9,562 bases of DNA from assembly GCA_945929285.1 (NCBI GenBank), contig CAMEOC010000020.1:1-9562 (forward strand), in the 5' to 3' direction. The stretch's first letter is position 1. Each line of letters starts with the position of its first letter. This document shows, in pieces, positions 7,107 through 9,562 of the stretch. The notes under the pieces are model-generated. The model was not told the origin of the DNA. It ran no database searches and saw only the letters and a list, made by a program, of their open reading frames with translations. Source of the DNA: an uncultured Mucispirillum sp. (lineage in GTDB: Bacteria; Chrysiogenota; Deferribacteres; Deferribacterales; Mucispirillaceae). A program made the position numbers and the translations under genes.

Positions 7107-7918
7107 TTTACATTCTCTAGTAATTTATATGCTTTTTCTAAGCCATTTAGTTTTAAAAGTTTTAAAGCCTCATCTATTTCTTCTTTTTCACTGCCACATA
7201 CATATTTTTGGTATATATTTTTATTTATTGTTTCAAGCCATTTATTATTATTAAATAAATTTACTATATCTTTATAATTAAAATTTTCTCCAAGCATTAA
7301 ATATATTAAATTCATAAGTGCATAATCTTCTACTGTATCTACTGTTACCCGTATATTAGAATAATCATTACCATCTCTTTCTAATATATCTAATTTAGAA
7401 TACTTATCACTTTTTCGCACATGCCATGTTACATGTTCTCTTACCTTTATATCTTTTTCTTCATTATCTGTTTTTATTAATGCTTCTAGTGATATAACTT
7501 CAGTATCTAACCCATGGGGAAAAGTCCTTTTTTCCACATTTGAAACGTAATCAACACCTGTTTCTTTATGCTGCTTTATAGCCATTTTTATAACTTCCCC
7601 ATCAATACACGGGCAATCTGCTGTAATACGCACTATTCTTTTTATATTATATTTTTCTGCAGCTTTTATATACCTTAAAAGCACATCATCTAAACTGCCC
7701 CTAAATACTTTTGCCCCATATTTTTTAGCTTCAAGCTCTACTGCATCATCTTCAGATAAATCACTGGTGGCAACTATCACATTTTCACAGGCTAATTTTG
7801 ACCGCATAATCACTCTGCCCAGCATAGAAATATCCCCTGATGCAGGAAGTTTCATTATAACTTTATCCTTTAACCTTGTGGAAGACCTTCTTGCTTGAAT
7901 AATTATGCCTGTATCCAT
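7103..7918 (-). CDS. spsF: SpsF-type cytidylyltransferase, probable CMP-pseudaminate synthetase
   Basis: 271 residues of the SpsF-type nucleotidyltransferase family (GT-A fold). Motifs in order: IIIQARRSSTRL (5-16, nucleotide-binding loop), VIVATSD (47-53), FRGSLDDVLLRY (72-83), VRITADCP (96-103), TFPHGLDTE (132-140), REHVT (160-164) and VTVDTVEDY (191-199). The usual PseF begins with the IPARGGSKR loop of the NeuA family, so this is the SpsF branch, which also accompanies NeuB/PseI-like synthases in Bacillus sps spore-coat clusters. The likely reaction is CTP plus pseudaminic acid to CMP-Pse, the donor for Maf. This assignment rests on context; SpsF proteins are poorly characterised. A Leu/Lys/Glu-rich tail (about 240-271) appears to extend beyond the core domain. 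The gene starts 3 bases after the pseC stop with a weak site (GAGTTGA). Confidence 0.8.
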   Translation of the reverse strand: MDTGIIIQARRSSTRLKDKVIMKLPASGDISMLGRVIMRSKLACENVIVATSDLSEDDAVELEAKKYGAKVFRGSLDDVLLRYIKAAEKYNIKRIVRITADCPCIDGEVIKMAIKQHKETGVDYVSNVEKRTFPHGLDTEVISLEALIKTDNEEKDIKVREHVTWHVRKSDKYSKLDILERDGNDYSNIRVTVDTVEDYALMNLIYLMLGENFNYKDIVNLFNNNKWLETINKNIYQKYVCGSEKEEIDEALKLLKLNGLEKAYKLLENVK

Positions 7919-7921
7919 AAA

Positions 7922-9055
7922 TCAACTCATAACTGCTTTTTTAATATTATCTATAACATAATCTAACTGCTCATCACTTAGAGCTGGGTACATTGGAATG
8001 GAAAGCTCCCTTTCATAAAATTCATAAGCTTTTGGAGTATCTTTATAGCTGTAACCTAATTTTTCATAATATGGGTGAGCAGTAACCGGCATATAATGAA
8101 TCTGAGTGAAAATATTTTTTTCTTTTAAGTAATAATAAACTTTATCTCGTATAGCTTTACTTTCAAACAGCACAGGAAATAAATGCTGTGAATTTATTCT
8201 ATCATCATATTTTTTCTGCATAATAATATTTATATCTTTAAAAGCCTCCCTATATATCTCTGCCACTTCCTGTCTTCTTTTAATAAAACCATCCAGCTTT
8301 TTAAGCTGAGATATACCTAAAGCAGCCTGTAAATCTGTCATTCTGTAATTAAAGCCCAACATTTGCATTTCATGGTATACTGGGCTTGTAGGGGTATTTA
8401 TAAAATCTTCCCGCACAATACCATGGCTTCTTAAAGCAAAGCATTTTTTATATATTGCTTCATCCTGCAGTAAAATTGCACCGCCTTCTGCTGTTGTAAT
8501 ATGTTTTACAGGGTGAAAACTAAATACAGCACCATGAGAATATTCTAAACTGCCAGTTTTAGACCCCTTATAAAAGCTACCAATACTGTGGCAGGCATCT
8601 TCCACCACAAAAAGATTATATTTATCTGCAATTTTTTTTATTTCCTGCATATTGCATGTTAGGCCTGCATAATGAACTGGTGTAATGATTTTTATATTTT
8701 CATTGATTAATTTCTCAATATTATTTTCATCTATTAAAAAATCATCTATATTGATATCGGCAAATTTTGGCCTGCCACCTAGATATAAACAGGCATTGCT
8801 TGTGGCTGCAAATGTATTAGGTGTTGTAATAATTTCCTGATTTTTTTCTAAACCTAAAGCAGCATATAAAATATGTAAAGCAGCAGTGCCGGAAGAAACA
8901 CACACCACATATTTAGCTCCAGTATATAAAGATAATGCTTTTTCAAAAGCTGGCACATACTCCCCTTGAGTAATACTATCAGATTTTAAAGCATCAATAA
9001 CACTTTTTATATCATCAACATCTATATACTGCCTGCCGTAACCTATTTTATCCAT
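7922..9055 (-). CDS. pseC: UDP-4-amino-4,6-dideoxy-N-acetyl-beta-L-altrosamine transaminase
   Basis: 377 residues, the standard length for DegT/DnrJ/EryC1/StrS (class V-like sugar) aminotransferases. PseC uses glutamate and PLP to aminate C4 of the keto-sugar made by PseB. Visible motifs: SITQGEYVPAFE (27-38), VSSGTAALH (53-61, phosphate binding), TPNTFAATSNA (78-88), VEDACHSIG (151-159, Asp153 to the PLP ring N), SFHPVKHITTAEGG (179-192, Schiff-base Lys184, close to Lys183 of H. pylori PseC), RSHGI (209-213) and GFNYRMTDLQAALG (234-247). FHPVK-ITT-EGG is characteristic of PseC within this superfamily. It begins 1 base after pseB, with only a weak purine-rich stretch upstream, so coupled translation is likely. 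The immediate pseB-pseC order is that of classical Pse clusters. A related sugar transaminase is possible but less likely. Confidence 0.94.
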   Translation of the reverse strand: MDKIGYGRQYIDVDDIKSVIDALKSDSITQGEYVPAFEKALSLYTGAKYVVCVSSGTAALHILYAALGLEKNQEIITTPNTFAATSNACLYLGGRPKFADINIDDFLIDENNIEKLINENIKIITPVHYAGLTCNMQEIKKIADKYNLFVVEDACHSIGSFYKGSKTGSLEYSHGAVFSFHPVKHITTAEGGAILLQDEAIYKKCFALRSHGIVREDFINTPTSPVYHEMQMLGFNYRMTDLQAALGISQLKKLDGFIKRRQEVAEIYREAFKDINIIMQKKYDDRINSQHLFPVLFESKAIRDKVYYYLKEKNIFTQIHYMPVTAHPYYEKLGYSYKDTPKAYEFYERELSIPMYPALSDEQLDYVIDNIKKAVMS

Positions 9056-9056
9056 A

Positions 9057-9562
9057 TTATTTTGCCATTTCTTTTATCTTATTTTCAACTTCTTTAGCAA
9101 TTTCTATTAAATATTCTGCATCCATTTTTTCTGGGTTATTATCACTGGAATAACAAAAATCTTCAGGAATTTTTTTCCCATTTTTTGCTTTATTTTTACC
9201 TTCCCAGTATATATATTCCGGCATAATTCTATAATGGTCGCTAAATTCTAATGTATGGCGAGCATCATCTGATGGTATCATAACTTCATGCATTTTCTCT
9301 CCAGGTCTTATACCAATATCTATTATCTCACATTCTGGAGCAATAATTTTTGCAAATTCTTCCATGGAAATAGAAGGTATTTTCGGCACAAATATTTCGC
9401 CCCCTTCCATTTCTTCAAAAGCTTTAATAACAAGTTCTATGGCTTTTTCAATGGTTATCCAAAACCTGGTCATTTCCCTGTGAGTTAAAGTTATTTTTCC
9501 AGTTGCTTTTTGCTCTAAAAATAAAGGAAGCACAGAGCCACGGCTGCCAAGCACATTACCAT
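9057..9562 (-). CDS. pseB: UDP-N-acetylglucosamine 4,6-dehydratase (inverting), C-terminal half
   Basis: Partial: the frame stays open to the right edge and reads Gly-Asn-Val-Leu-Gly-Ser-Arg-Gly before what could be mistaken for a GTG start at 9554. That Val belongs to the family motif YGNVxGSRGSV, so about half of the roughly 330-residue protein lies outside the window. About 168 residues are visible, including REMTRFWIT, GGEIFVPKIPS, IGIRPGEKMHEVMIP and the C-terminal YSSDNN, all typical of PseB/FlaA1-type short-chain dehydratases. The enzyme is NADP-dependent and catalyses C4/C6 dehydration with C5 inversion of UDP-GlcNAc, the first committed step to pseudaminic acid. The N-terminal GxxGxxG cofactor site and catalytic Lys/Tyr cannot be seen here. 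It is the most upstream visible gene of the bottom-strand operon, and the promoter must lie beyond the window or before a further gene. Confidence 0.94.
   Translation of the reverse strand, partial: GNVLGSRGSVLPLFLEQKATGKITLTHREMTRFWITIEKAIELVIKAFEEMEGGEIFVPKIPSISMEEFAKIIAPECEIIDIGIRPGEKMHEVMIPSDDARHTLEFSDHYRIMPEYIYWEGKNKAKNGKKIPEDFCYSSDNNPEKMDAEYLIEIAKEVENKIKEMAK

Noticed and set aside
9288..9488. Top-strand Phe-rich open frame opposite pseB
   Set aside because: Antisense to conserved PseB motifs; its Phe/Tyr/Asn-rich composition is a by-product of the Lys/Glu-rich gene on the other strand.
9057..9554. Complete 165-residue protein starting at GTG 9554
   Set aside because: The codons before it read Gly-Asn in frame, matching the PseB motif GNVxGSRGSV; it is a truncated pseB, not a separate gene.
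1..9562. Mobile element, CRISPR, tRNA/rRNA or phage content
   Set aside because: The window is almost fully covered by two ordinary operons with uniform codon use; no transposase, integrase, regularly spaced repeats or RNA gene was visible.

Overview
The window is a compact, strongly AT-rich stretch of bacterial DNA with A/T-ending codons preferred throughout. It has two convergent gene blocks and almost no intergenic sequence. The bottom block is most of a pseudaminic acid (Pse) pathway ending in a Maf-type flagellin glycosyltransferase. This points to a flagellated, probably Gram-negative bacterium. The base composition and gene content would fit a Campylobacterota, Deferribacterota (Mucispirillum-like) or spirochaete-like genome, but nothing here fixes the taxon. 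No RNA gene, insertion sequence, CRISPR array or integrase was seen.

Top strand, 1-3549: the 3' end of one metallophosphoesterase gene, a complete membrane-anchored paralogue of it, a five-helix membrane enzyme of the sulfatase / LTA-synthase fold, and an RNA 2',3'-cyclic phosphodiesterase (thpR). Each junction overlaps by 4 bases (ATGA), so this looks like one translationally coupled operon whose promoter lies upstream of the window. A strong stem-loop plus T-run ends it at 3537-3578; the stem begins inside the last thpR codons.

Bottom strand, read from the right edge: pseB (its 5' part is off the window), pseC, an SpsF-type cytidylyltransferase, a small formyltransferase-like gene, pseI, and a maf/DUF115 glycosyltransferase. 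Spacings run from a 4-base overlap to 3 bases, so again one operon, with its promoter beyond 9562. PseB and PseC turn UDP-GlcNAc into the UDP-4-amino sugar, PseI condenses the freed sugar with phosphoenolpyruvate, the cytidylyltransferase presumably makes the CMP donor, and Maf transfers it to protein, most likely flagellin.

Two standard steps are absent from the visible block: the PseH N-acetyltransferase and the PseG UDP-sugar hydrolase. A formyltransferase with an intact Asn-His-Asp catalytic triad sits in the cluster instead. The most interesting inference is therefore that this organism makes an N-formylated Pse variant for its flagella. The formyltransferase and pseI also lie in the same frame, separated only by one TAA codon.
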